From NCBI GenBank assembly GCA_035711865.1, contig DASTBT010000109.1:1-32596 (forward strand): DNA of 32,596 bases, written 5' to 3'. This DNA is from JAOUEA01 sp035711865. Its GTDB lineage: Bacteria > Actinomycetota > UBA4738 > HRBIN12. Below, piece after piece: positions 22,783 through 30,209 of this stretch. Positions within the stretch are counted from its first letter, which is position 1, and each line of letters starts with the position of its first letter. Made by a program: the position numbers and the translations under genes. Under the pieces are notes generated by a model. That model was given only the letters and a program-made list of their open reading frames with translations. It was not told where the DNA came from and did not search any database.

Positions 22783-24030
22783 CTGCTCGATCGATCCGCC
22801 CGCACGATCCGCCCCGACGCCGCGGTGCGCGGGCTGTTCCTCACGTTCGGCTTCGTGGTCGCGGCGTTCTTCCCGTTCCTCGCGCTGTACCTCGACGGCA
22901 AAGGGCTCTCGGAGAGCGACATCGGGCTGGTGATCGCCGCGATGGCCGTCGCACGCGTCGTGCTGAACCCGCTGTGGGGGCATCTCTCCGATTCGACGAT
23001 CGGCCGGCGCACCGCGCTGCAGATCGGCGCTTTCCTCTCCGCGGTGTTCGGGCTCGCGCTGGCCGCGGTCGACGGCGTCGGACCGATCGCGGCGGCGGGC
23101 TTCCTGCTCGCCGGCGCGATGGTGAGCACCGGCCCCAACATCGACGCGATCACCCTCGAGCACCTCGGCGCCGAGCGCATGAGCGACTACGGCAGGGTGC
23201 GGTCGTGGGAGAGCTTCACCTACGCGATCGGGTGCCTTACGCTCGGATGGACGTTCGAGCAGGCGGGCATCGGCTGGGCGATGCCGGCCTACGCGCTCGC
23301 ATGCGTCCTCGTGTTCGCCTGGTCGTTCGCGGTCCCGCGAGACACCCCGCGTCACGAGGCCGCGACCGGTGGCGGCCGGCTCGGCACGGTCGGGGCGGTG
23401 TTCCATCACGCGCCGCGGTTCTGGGGCTTCCTCGCCGCGCTGTTCCTCGTGTGGACGGGCTTCAACGCCGCATGGAACTTCATCGCGCTCAAGATCGTGA
23501 GCGAGGGCGGGGGTCCGCTGCTCGTGGGCATCGGCACCGCCGTCGGCGGGCTGATCGAGGTGCCGATGATGCGATCGAGCTCGCGCCTGCAGGAGCGGCT
23601 CGGTCTGCGACGCGTCTACGTGCTGGGGTGTGCGGTGTACGCGACCGGATTCCTGCTGTGGGGATCGGTCTCGAACCCGACGATCGTGTCGCTGCTGACG
23701 GTGCTCGAGGGTGTGGCCTTCAGCATGCTGTTCACGACCGGGGTGGTGGTCGTCGGCCGCCTGCTCCCCTCGTCGCTGTATTCGACGGGGAACAGCGTCG
23801 CGCAGATGGTCGGATTCGGCCTCGGACCGATCATCGGCGCCGGCATCGGCGGCTTCGTCTACGAGCACCTGGGGACGATGACGCTGTACGCCGGTGCCTC
23901 GGCGTTGGCACTCTCGGGCGGGTTGGTGGCGTGGTTCGCGTTGCGGACGCCCGAGCTCGATCGGCCGCTCACCGAGGCCGACGACGTGCCCGCCGACCCG
24001 TCGATCGCCCCGCCGGAGCCGCTCGGCTAA
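22783..24030 (+). CDS. MFS transporter, MFS_1-like, probable CTG start
   Basis: About 415 residues with 12 hydrophobic helices in two halves. The first helix is V-R-G-L-F-L-T-F-G-F-V-V-A-A-F-F. The loop between helices 2 and 3 has the MFS A-like motif G-H-L-S-D-S-T-I-G-R-R, and Y-G-R-V-R-S-W-E-S-F follows near helix 4, as in the nucleoside-permease/PPP-type MFS_1-like group. No in-frame ATG precedes helix 1. The best ribosome site, GGAGGT (22772-22777), is 5 nt before a CTG at 22783; a GTG at 22825 would start right at the helix. It sits behind two sugar kinase genes, so a sugar or nucleoside substrate is a reasonable but unproven guess. TAA overlaps the next -10 box. Confidence 0.82.
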   Translation: MLDRSARTIRPDAAVRGLFLTFGFVVAAFFPFLALYLDGKGLSESDIGLVIAAMAVARVVLNPLWGHLSDSTIGRRTALQIGAFLSAVFGLALAAVDGVGPIAAAGFLLAGAMVSTGPNIDAITLEHLGAERMSDYGRVRSWESFTYAIGCLTLGWTFEQAGIGWAMPAYALACVLVFAWSFAVPRDTPRHEAATGGGRLGTVGAVFHHAPRFWGFLAALFLVWTGFNAAWNFIALKIVSEGGGPLLVGIGTAVGGLIEVPMMRSSSRLQERLGLRRVYVLGCAVYATGFLLWGSVSNPTIVSLLTVLEGVAFSMLFTTGVVVVGRLLPSSLYSTGNSVAQMVGFGLGPIIGAGIGGFVYEHLGTMTLYAGASALALSGGLVAWFALRTPELDRPLTEADDVPADPSIAPPEPLG

Positions 24031-24033
24031 GAT
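24028..24033 (+). promoter_or_regulatory. -10 element TAAGAT overlapping the MFS stop codon
   Basis: The TAA of the transporter forms the first half of TAAGAT, a good -10 box, leaving a leader of about 80 nt before the repeat-protein gene at 24122. Confidence 0.45.
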
Positions 24034-24121
24034 GGCATCACGGTCCCTGAGCTGCGCGTTCGCACGTCGCACCGACCTCGGGGACGATGAACGGTCCAAA
24101 CACGGAGCGAGGGGGAACCCG

Positions 24122-24427
24122 ATGGCCCAGGAGCGGAAGGACAAGGGCATCATCGACAAGGCCAAGGACAAGGCCGCCGAGACGGCGGGAGGACTCGTGG
24201 ACAAAGCCGAGCCGCTGGTGGGCAAGGCCAAGGATGCCACGAGCGACCTCTCGTCGAAGGCCGAGCCCGTGCTCGACAAGGCTCGCGCCACAGCGGGCGA
24301 CCTCGTCGAGAAGGCGCAACCGATGGTCGACAAGGCGGTCGAAGCAGGCGGGGGGCTGGTCGACAAGGCGAGGGACCTGCTGAGCGGCAAGAAGAACGGC
24401 GCCGACGACGGCGCGACCGAAGGATAG
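24122..24427 (+). CDS. Amphipathic repeat protein (LEA/apolipoprotein-like)
   Basis: 101 residues, Lys/Ala/Asp-rich, no Cys, no signal peptide. From residue 25 the sequence repeats every 18 residues: units start at L25, L43, L61 and L79, each with the pattern L-[VS]-x-K-A followed by [EQR]-[PD] and usually a second K-A pair. Eighteen residues equal five helical turns, so each unit presents the same face, as in late-embryogenesis-abundant or lipid-associated proteins. A role in desiccation, membrane or stress protection is inference from composition. GAGGGGG stands about 7 nt upstream of the ATG. It forms an operon with the AsnC-domain gene (11 bp gap) and pirin. Confidence 0.75.
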   Translation: MAQERKDKGIIDKAKDKAAETAGGLVDKAEPLVGKAKDATSDLSSKAEPVLDKARATAGDLVEKAQPMVDKAVEAGGGLVDKARDLLSGKKNGADDGATEG

Positions 24428-24438
24428 GGGGGAGCGCC

Positions 24439-24672
24439 GTGGTCAACGCGTACATCTTGATCCAGACGGAGGTGGGCAAGGCCGGCCAGGTGACCGAGCG
24501 GATCCGCGGCATCGACGGCGTCGTCGCGGTCGATCCCGTGACCGGTCCGTACGACGTGGTCGCGCGGGCCGAGGCCGCCGACCTCGATCAGCTCGCCAAG
24601 GCCACCGTCATGCCGATGCAGGAGCTCGAGGGCATCACGCGCACCCTCACCTGCCCCGTGCTCCTGCTCTAG
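24439..24672 (+). CDS. Stand-alone Lrp/AsnC ligand-binding (RAM) domain protein
   Basis: 77 residues from GTG, preceded by GGGGGGAG. The whole protein is the C-terminal effector domain of Lrp/AsnC regulators: A-Y-I-L-I-Q-T-E-V-G, I-D-G-V-V-A-V-D-P-V-T-G-P-Y-D-V-V-A-R-A, and E-G-I-T-R-T-L-T-C-P-V-L. It lacks the DNA-binding helix-turn-helix, as in known stand-alone RAM proteins that oligomerise and bind small ligands such as amino acids. Within this operon its target is unknown. Confidence 0.9.
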   Translation: MVNAYILIQTEVGKAGQVTERIRGIDGVVAVDPVTGPYDVVARAEAADLDQLAKATVMPMQELEGITRTLTCPVLLL

Positions 24673-24677
24673 GTCCC

Positions 24678-25391
24678 GTGACGATCTCGATCCGCCGCGA
24701 CGACGAGATCAGCGACGTCGACGGCGACTGGTTCCGCGCCCGCTGGCACTACTCCTTCGACTCCTACCACGACCCCGACTACATGGGGTTCGGCACGATG
24801 CGGGTGTTCAACGACGACCGCCTCGTGCCGGGCGCGATCTGGCCGATGCATCCACACCGGGACATCGAGGGCCTGACCTATGTCGTCGAGGGATCGTTCC
24901 GCCACCAGGACGACGTCGGGGGAGCGCCCGGGCCCCTGCCGGCCGGGTCCGTGCAGCGCATGACGCTCGGCCGCGGCGCCTGGCACTCCGAGCAGAACGC
25001 GAGCGAGACCGAGCCGATGCGCTTCATCCAGATCTGGATCCTGCCGTCGGAGCGAGGGCTCGAGCCGGGCGTGGAGCAGAAGGTCTTCACGACCGAGGAC
25101 CGCACCGACCGGCTGCTGAAGGCGATCTCGGGCGACGGCGGCGACGCCGTGCTCGTACACCAGGACGCCCACGTGTTCATCTCGCGGCTGAACGCCGGAG
25201 CCTCGGTCACGCACGAGCTCGGCCCCGGTCGCGGCGCCTACCTCTACGTGATCGAGGGCGACGTGGGGGTCGACGGCGAGCGCATGGAGACGGGCGCGGC
25301 GGCCCGGATCCGCGACGTGCCGTCGGCCGCGATCGAGGCGGCCGCCACGAGCGAGCTGATCATGGTCGACGTCGACCTCGCGGCTGTGTAG
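24678..25391 (+). CDS. Pirin family cupin protein
   Basis: 237 residues from GTG, 5 bp after the RAM-domain gene. The N-terminal cupin has M-H58-P-H60-R-D-I-E-G-L-T-Y-V-V-E-G and A-W-H103-S-E105-Q-N, giving the usual three-His-one-Glu metal site of pirins. The second barrel (G-A-Y-L-Y-V-I-E-G-D-V) is less conserved. Bacterial pirins such as YhhW act as quercetin dioxygenases in vitro; others modulate central metabolism or redox responses. It ends 6 bp from the convergent FAD oxidoreductase stop. Confidence 0.92.
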   Translation: MTISIRRDDEISDVDGDWFRARWHYSFDSYHDPDYMGFGTMRVFNDDRLVPGAIWPMHPHRDIEGLTYVVEGSFRHQDDVGGAPGPLPAGSVQRMTLGRGAWHSEQNASETEPMRFIQIWILPSERGLEPGVEQKVFTTEDRTDRLLKAISGDGGDAVLVHQDAHVFISRLNAGASVTHELGPGRGAYLYVIEGDVGVDGERMETGAAARIRDVPSAAIEAAATSELIMVDVDLAAV

Positions 25392-25397
25392 GCGCCC

Positions 25398-26615
25398 TCA
25401 TTCGTCAACCTTCACGGGGAACGGCAGCGCGACCGGATCGACGAAGGGCGAGCGACCGTGCTCGTCGAACCGATCCATGCGGAAGTGCTCCACGTGCTCG
25501 ACGACGTCGGTGCGCCCCTCGAGCAGCAGGTCGGCGGCGATGCGCGACACCGCCGGACCCCACATCATGCCGTGGCCGCACGCGCTCGCGATCGAGGCTC
25601 CCTCGACCTCGGTGCCGTCGCGCAGCACCAGCGGGCCCGCGATCGGCAGGTGGTCGGGCGTGTACTCGATCGTCGCGGCCCACGCCTTCTTGATGCCGAG
25701 GCCGCTCGTCGCCGGGGCGAGCCGGTGCATCCGGCGTTCCATCCCCCGCAGGTAGCGCCAGTCGATCGACCGGCCGGGGCCGGGCTCTTCGGCGGGGTTC
25801 GACATGCCCCAGAGGAAGCCGCCCTCCTCGGGCCGCCAGTAGATGCCCTTCGCGATGTCGAACGCCATCGCGGTCGTCTCGGCGTGCAACGCCTCGCTCG
25901 GCTCGGTCACGACGACCTGGTGCCGCGCGTAGCCCACCCACGCCCGGGCGCCAGCGGCTCGCGCCACCGCCTGCAGGCCGGGACCACCGGTGAGCAGCAC
26001 GCGGGGTGTGGCGATCGTTCCGGCCGTGGTCTCGACGCCGGTCACGACGCGCCGGCCGCCGCGCCCGGCGCGCGTGCGAAGCCCCGTGAACGCCACGCGC
26101 TCCCGCAGCTCGACCCCGGCGCGCTGCATCGCGAGGGAGTACGCGCGCACGTTGCGGGGCGGGTCGACCCACCCGTCGGTGGCCACGTAGGAACCGCCGC
26201 GGAAGCCGGTGCCGTCTTCCATCGCCGGGATCAGCCGGCACACCCCGTCGGCGTCGACCCACCGGACGTCGAGGCCGACCGACCGCTGCATCGCGATGCG
26301 CTCGTGTGCCGCGTGCTCGTCGGCCGCCGTCGCGGCGAGGATCACGTACCCGCGGCCGACGAAGCCCGAGTCGGTGCCGTAGCGCTCACGCTGGCCCTCG
26401 TAGAAACCGATCGACCATGAGCCGAGCCGCACCGTGTCGGGCGAGCCGCCCTGCGCGCGCACCATGCCGGCCGCGCGTCCGGAGGCGCCGAGGCCCGCGA
26501 GATCGCGATCGATCGCCACCACGCGGTCGAGGTCGCCCCCCCGCGCGAAGACCGACGACCATCCGCCGACGGTGCCGGCGCCGACCACCACCAGGTCGGC
26601 CGCGTCGCGTGCCAC
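25398..26615 (-). CDS. FAD-dependent DAO-family oxidoreductase
   Basis: 405 residues. GTG at 26615 is preceded by GAAGGAGG with 7 nt spacing. The FAD fold reads L-V-V-V-G-A-G-T-V-G-G-W-S-S-V-F-A-R-G near residue 8 and V-V-A-I-D-R-D at strand two; G-A-S-G-R-A-A-G-M-V-R follows, and the C-terminus has E-Y-T-P-D-H-L-P-I-A-G and A-C-G-H-G-M-M-W-G-P-A-V, typical of sarcosine/dimethylglycine oxidase relatives. The substrate is unknown. The first glycine motif G-x-G-x-x-G is complete. A TACACT box (26666-26661) on this strand gives a leader of about 40 nt. It is a second member of the superfamily in this window, distinct in sequence from the 15693-16847 protein. Confidence 0.85.
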   Translation of the reverse strand: MARDAADLVVVGAGTVGGWSSVFARGGDLDRVVAIDRDLAGLGASGRAAGMVRAQGGSPDTVRLGSWSIGFYEGQRERYGTDSGFVGRGYVILAATAADEHAAHERIAMQRSVGLDVRWVDADGVCRLIPAMEDGTGFRGGSYVATDGWVDPPRNVRAYSLAMQRAGVELRERVAFTGLRTRAGRGGRRVVTGVETTAGTIATPRVLLTGGPGLQAVARAAGARAWVGYARHQVVVTEPSEALHAETTAMAFDIAKGIYWRPEEGGFLWGMSNPAEEPGPGRSIDWRYLRGMERRMHRLAPATSGLGIKKAWAATIEYTPDHLPIAGPLVLRDGTEVEGASIASACGHGMMWGPAVSRIAADLLLEGRTDVVEHVEHFRMDRFDEHGRSPFVDPVALPFPVKVDE

Positions 26616-26660
26616 GGTGCCGCCTCCTTCCGCGGCGAACCTCGTCGCCACCGGGGCCGA

Positions 26661-26666
26661 AGTGTA
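26661..26666 (-). promoter_or_regulatory. -10 element TACACT for the FAD oxidoreductase gene
   Basis: TACACT on the minus strand (plus-strand AGTGTA) lies about 45 nt from the GTG at 26615, leaving room for the Shine-Dalgarno sequence at 26622-26630. Confidence 0.4.
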
Positions 26667-26702
26667 GAGGAGCCCTCGCCGCCGGAGGTACCGGCGCATG
26701 CG

Positions 26703-26708
26703 TACAGT
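26703..26708 (+). promoter_or_regulatory. -10 element TACAGT for a leaderless gene
   Basis: TACAGT is 7 nt from the ATG at 26716 and there is no Shine-Dalgarno sequence, which also argues against the earlier in-frame ATG at 26698. Confidence 0.5.
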
Positions 26709-26715
26709 CAGCGCG

Positions 26716-27495
26716 ATGACCACCACCGAGCCCGCGCCGAGCACGACGATCCTCGGGCGCCTCGCCCCGACGCCGCCCGCCCCGGCCGACCGGCGGACGC
26801 TGACCGAAGAGGTCGTCGTCGTGCTGATGCTGTCGCTGCTGGCGAGCGCGGTCTTCGCGATCCTCAGCCTCTTGGAAGCGCCGCTCGAAGGCACGATCGT
26901 CGCCTCGGCGAACCAGAGCACGCAGCTGGCGCGCCAGCTCGCCGGGTTCGTCTTCGGCCTGGCGCCCGTGTTCCTCGTCGTGCACCTGGTGCGCCGCTCG
27001 GGTGAGGGCCTCGCCGGCATCGGGTTCGCCGGCGATCGTCCCGGCCCCGACCTCGTGCGAGGCCTCGCGCTCTTCGCGGTGGTCGGTCTCGCCGGGTTCG
27101 GCATCTACCTCGCGGCCGTCGAGCTCGGCGTGAACCGGTTCGTGATCCCGGCGCCTCCACTCGGCCACTGGTGGACCGTGCCGGTGCTCGTGCTGAGCGC
27201 CCTCGAGGCGGCGCTCGTCGAGGAGGTCATCGTGCTCGGGTACCTCGTGACGCGCCTGCGCCAGCTCGCGTGGTCGCCGGTCGCGGCGCTGGCCGGCAGC
27301 GCGGCGCTGCGGGCCTCCTACCACCTCTACCAGGGGTGGGGCGGGTTCCTCGGCAACCTCGCGATGGGGGCGTTGTTCGCGGCGCTGTTCCTGCGGTGGC
27401 GCCGCACGTGGCCGTTCGTGATCGCGCATTTCCTGCTCGACCTCGGGGCAGGGCTCGGCTACATCGCGTTCCGCGACAGGCTGCCCGGGTTCTGA
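26716..27495 (+). CDS. CPBP family intramembrane protease-like protein
   Basis: 259 residues with about seven hydrophobic helices. Abi/CPBP motif 1 is E169-E170-V-I-V-L-G-Y-L, motif 2 is L-R-A-S-Y-H203-L-Y, and motif 3 is I-A-H238-F-L-L-D. Classical Rce1-type motif 1 is E-E-x-x-x-R; here the Arg position is Leu, while both Glu and both His are kept, so metal-dependent proteolysis remains possible. The TACAGT box 7 nt upstream selects the ATG at 26716. Substrates are unknown; bacterial members have roles in protein processing, envelope stress and bacteriocin immunity. Confidence 0.85.
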   Translation: MTTTEPAPSTTILGRLAPTPPAPADRRTLTEEVVVVLMLSLLASAVFAILSLLEAPLEGTIVASANQSTQLARQLAGFVFGLAPVFLVVHLVRRSGEGLAGIGFAGDRPGPDLVRGLALFAVVGLAGFGIYLAAVELGVNRFVIPAPPLGHWWTVPVLVLSALEAALVEEVIVLGYLVTRLRQLAWSPVAALAGSAALRASYHLYQGWGGFLGNLAMGALFAALFLRWRRTWPFVIAHFLLDLGAGLGYIAFRDRLPGF

Positions 27496-27536
27496 GAGAG
27501 GAAACTGGGGGCTTCCGCTTCAGGCCTGCTACTGGG

Positions 27537-27542
27537 TACGAT
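27537..27542 (+). promoter_or_regulatory. -10 element TACGAT upstream of the YbaK-like gene
   Basis: TACGAT lies 39 nt from the ATG at 27582 with a purine-rich GAAAGGCGGGG Shine-Dalgarno region between, giving a leadered mRNA. Confidence 0.45.
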
Positions 27543-27581
27543 TCGCCCGCGTTACCGCGCGCTCACCGGAAAGGCGGGGCG

Positions 27582-28124
27582 ATGTCGTCATCGGTCTTGG
27601 ACTACCTGCGGGGCCGGGCCGTGGCATTCGCCGTCTTCCCCGACCCGGAGGCCGCGCTCACGGAGCAGGCGGCCGAGCGCCACGGCATCGATATCGACGA
27701 GCTCGTGCGCACCGAGGTCGTCGTGAACCGGTTCGGATACGCGCTCATGGTCGTGCCGTGGGACCGGCGTCTCGACATCACCCTGGCACGCAGGGTGATG
27801 AACGATCCCGACGCACGCCCCGCGACCCGCGAGGAGCTCGCGGTGCAGGCACCGGAGTTCGAGGCCGACTCGTGGCCGCCGCTGGGGCTGCTCCTGTCCA
27901 TGCCGATGTTCGTCGATCGCGAGGTCGCATCGCGTGACCAGATCGTCTTCCCGGCCGGGAAGCCCGGCACGCTCGTGTGCGTGCAGACCGAGGAGCTGTT
28001 CGGCGACGACCCCGTGGTGATCACGGCACTCACCGCCGCGACGATGCGCGGGGAGCCGGTCGGCACCCGCCGCGGGAACCTCTGGTCGGTGCGCGCCGAT
28101 CCGGAACACCCCGTCGCAGGCTGA
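27582..28124 (+). CDS. YbaK/EbsC-type aminoacyl-tRNA deacylase-like protein
   Basis: 180 residues. The segment V-P-W-D-R-R-L-D-I-T-L-A-R-R-V near residue 58, the A-T-R-E-E-L stretch, P-P-L-G-L-L-L-S-M-P-M-F-V-D near residue 98 and Q-I-V-F-P-A-G-K-P-G-T-L-V-C-V follow the YbaK/ProX editing-domain pattern. Such domains hydrolyse mischarged tRNAs (Cys-tRNAPro, Ala-tRNAPro). The catalytic Lys of YbaK, normally in a K-T-L/V-V strand, aligns with Arg43 here (L-V-R-T-E-V-V-V), so activity may differ or be lost. GAAAGGCGGGG precedes the ATG. A strong hairpin at 28199-28218 follows. Confidence 0.78.
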   Translation: MSSSVLDYLRGRAVAFAVFPDPEAALTEQAAERHGIDIDELVRTEVVVNRFGYALMVVPWDRRLDITLARRVMNDPDARPATREELAVQAPEFEADSWPPLGLLLSMPMFVDREVASRDQIVFPAGKPGTLVCVQTEELFGDDPVVITALTAATMRGEPVGTRRGNLWSVRADPEHPVAG

Positions 28125-28198
28125 GGTCTCGAGCCCACGTTTGCCGATGTCAGCCCCGGCGCGTACCCTAGGTGTCGGGATATCCCACCAAGACCGAA

Positions 28199-28230
28199 CC
28201 CCGGCCAGCGCGCCGGGGATTCGTGTTTCT
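28199..28230 (+). terminator. Intrinsic terminator-like hairpin
   Basis: CCCCGGC (28199-28205) pairs with GCCGGGG (28212-28218) around a 6-nt loop and is followed by ATTCGTGTTTCT, moderately T-rich in the rightward direction. It lies between the convergent YbaK-like and CocE genes. It could end the YbaK-like mRNA or a short RNA starting just upstream. Confidence 0.6.
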
Positions 28231-28238
28231 CGGGCTCG

Positions 28239-30200
28239 CTAGGCGAGATCGCGGGGGATCGCCCGCTCCCACCGACGACGGAACCGCTCACCGTCCTCGT
28301 CGTGCACGACCACCTCGATCGCGGTGTGGAAGGTGTCCTCGTCGCTCGTGATCGTGACGTCGGCCCGCGAGACGACGGTCGCCTCGGGCCACCGCATCTC
28401 GAACTCGGCCTCGCCCGCCGCCACGGCCTTCCCTGGATGGACGGTCGAGACCGAGACGACCCCGTCGTAGTGGCTGCGCATCCACGGTAGGTGCCCCTCG
28501 GCGGCTTCGACGGACGTGCTGCCGGCGTTGGCCGACGTGATTCGGGTGAGCGCCTCGTGCGTGATCGACCATCGCACGACCTCATCGTCACCGTCGTCAT
28601 CGCCCTCACGGGTCGGAGGCGCGAGCACCGGGCGCTCCTGGACCGGCGTCGGCCCGTCGAGCAGGGGGAGCTCCAGGGTCGTGGCGGCCCGGTCGACTGT
28701 GAGGGTGACCGGCCTGGGAGGCGCCCATGCGTTGGGCCAGTCCGTGCCGGCCAGGTCGAGGCGCACGCGATGGCCGGGCTCGAACGTCCACGAGCTGGCC
28801 TCGAGCACGAGCGTCACGTCGACCGGCTCGCCGGGCTCGAGCGGCTCGGGGGAATCGCGCGACGCTCGGTGGGTCAGGTTCAGCATGCCGCGCGCGACGA
28901 GCGACGACGTGCCATCGGGGAAGACATCACAGAGCTTCGCGGACAGGAACGCCACCGGCGCGCTCGACGCCACGCGCACGCGCAGCTCCGCGTGGCCGAG
29001 GATCTCGAGCTCCCGCTCGAGCGGCTCCCACGTGTAGGTGAGTGAGTGCAGCTCGTCCGGGCGCTGGTCGTCGGGCTGGCCCCAGGGCATCACGCCCGCG
29101 CACGAGATCCACGCCGTGTGGCCGACGTCGCCGCGCACGTCGAGCTCGTCGGGGCCGTCGCCGGGCCGGTTCGGCTCGGCGCCGGCGACCTTCCACTGCG
29201 CCGGGGCGAGGCGCTCGGGCGGCCAGGTCGGCTCGTACCGCCACTCGCCGCGCACCTCGGGGCGATCGGGCGCCGGCAGCGTCGAACGCTGGGCGTAGAG
29301 CACGATCGGGGGTTCCCTGTCGACGCCGTTGTCGACGTCCTTGAGCCAGCGGTCCCACCATCGGATGTGCTCGGGCATCAGGTCGTGGTTCGGGCCGGGC
29401 AGCGACGTCTCGGTCGACGAGTGCGCCCACGGACCGAAGACCAGCCGCTTGGGGCATCGCAGGCGCTCGAACGTGCGGAAGGAGTTGTTGCGGTAGCCGT
29501 CGGCCCATCCCGCGACGATCATCGTCGGGCACTCGATCGCCTCGTAGTCGACGAACAGGGAGCCCGCCTTCCAGTAGTCGTCGAGACGCTGGTGCTCGAG
29601 CCAGGTGAGGATCCAGGGCTCGAGGCCCTCGAGGCGGCGGTCCCACTCATCGCGCCAGCCATCGCCGTAGACCGGCGGCGCGGGCGGCAGCGCGTTCATC
29701 GCGACCATGTAGCTCGGATAGTCGATCTGATCGAGTTGTTTGAGGACCCCGCCGAAGTAGTGCACGTCGTCGCCGAAGCGATCGTCGGTGGCGTAGATCG
29801 GGACGATCGCCTTGAGCGCCGCCGGGCGTTCCATCGCGACCTGGATGCTGTTGAACCCGGAGTAGGAGTACCCGTACATGCCGACGGTGCCGAGCGACCA
29901 GGGCCGCGTCGCGAGCCAGTCGATCACGGATGCCATGTCGGTCCGCTCGACGAGCGGGTACTCGTCGACCGCGATCCCCTCGCTCGAGCCCGTGCCGCGC
30001 ACGTCGACGCGGCACACGACGTAGCCGGCCTCGGCGAGGCGTCGGTACTCGCCGCGCGTGCGACCCGTGACGTCGTCCTTGCGGTAGGGCAGCGCCTCGA
30101 GCACCGCGGGCCATGGTCCCTCGCCCTCCGGCATGTACAGCGTCGCCGCGAGGCGCACGCCGTCGGCCATCTCGATGAGCACGTCGTCCCTGGTCGTCAC
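28239..30200 (-). CDS. CocE/NonD family serine hydrolase
   Basis: 653 residues, long but within the family range. The alpha/beta-hydrolase domain starts V-L-I-E-M-A-D-G-V-R-L-A; the nucleophile elbow is Y-G110-Y-S112-Y-S-G115, the acid probably Asp in G-W-A-D-G-Y-R-N-N, and the His in G-P-W-A-H-S-S. A C-terminal jelly-roll X-Pro dipeptidyl-peptidase domain follows (L-T-Y-T-W-E-P-L, R-L-D-L-A-G-T-D-W-P-N). Relatives are cocaine esterase, glutaryl-7-ACA acylases and X-Pro peptidases. No signal peptide was seen. GTG at 30200 is preceded by GGGAGG, which overlaps the stop region of the mannosyltransferase gene 9 bp upstream, so the two form an operon. Confidence 0.92.
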   Translation of the reverse strand: MTTRDDVLIEMADGVRLAATLYMPEGEGPWPAVLEALPYRKDDVTGRTRGEYRRLAEAGYVVCRVDVRGTGSSEGIAVDEYPLVERTDMASVIDWLATRPWSLGTVGMYGYSYSGFNSIQVAMERPAALKAIVPIYATDDRFGDDVHYFGGVLKQLDQIDYPSYMVAMNALPPAPPVYGDGWRDEWDRRLEGLEPWILTWLEHQRLDDYWKAGSLFVDYEAIECPTMIVAGWADGYRNNSFRTFERLRCPKRLVFGPWAHSSTETSLPGPNHDLMPEHIRWWDRWLKDVDNGVDREPPIVLYAQRSTLPAPDRPEVRGEWRYEPTWPPERLAPAQWKVAGAEPNRPGDGPDELDVRGDVGHTAWISCAGVMPWGQPDDQRPDELHSLTYTWEPLERELEILGHAELRVRVASSAPVAFLSAKLCDVFPDGTSSLVARGMLNLTHRASRDSPEPLEPGEPVDVTLVLEASSWTFEPGHRVRLDLAGTDWPNAWAPPRPVTLTVDRAATTLELPLLDGPTPVQERPVLAPPTREGDDDGDDEVVRWSITHEALTRITSANAGSTSVEAAEGHLPWMRSHYDGVVSVSTVHPGKAVAAGEAEFEMRWPEATVVSRADVTITSDEDTFHTAIEVVVHDEDGERFRRRWERAIPRDLA

Positions 30201-30209
30201 ATCGCCTCC

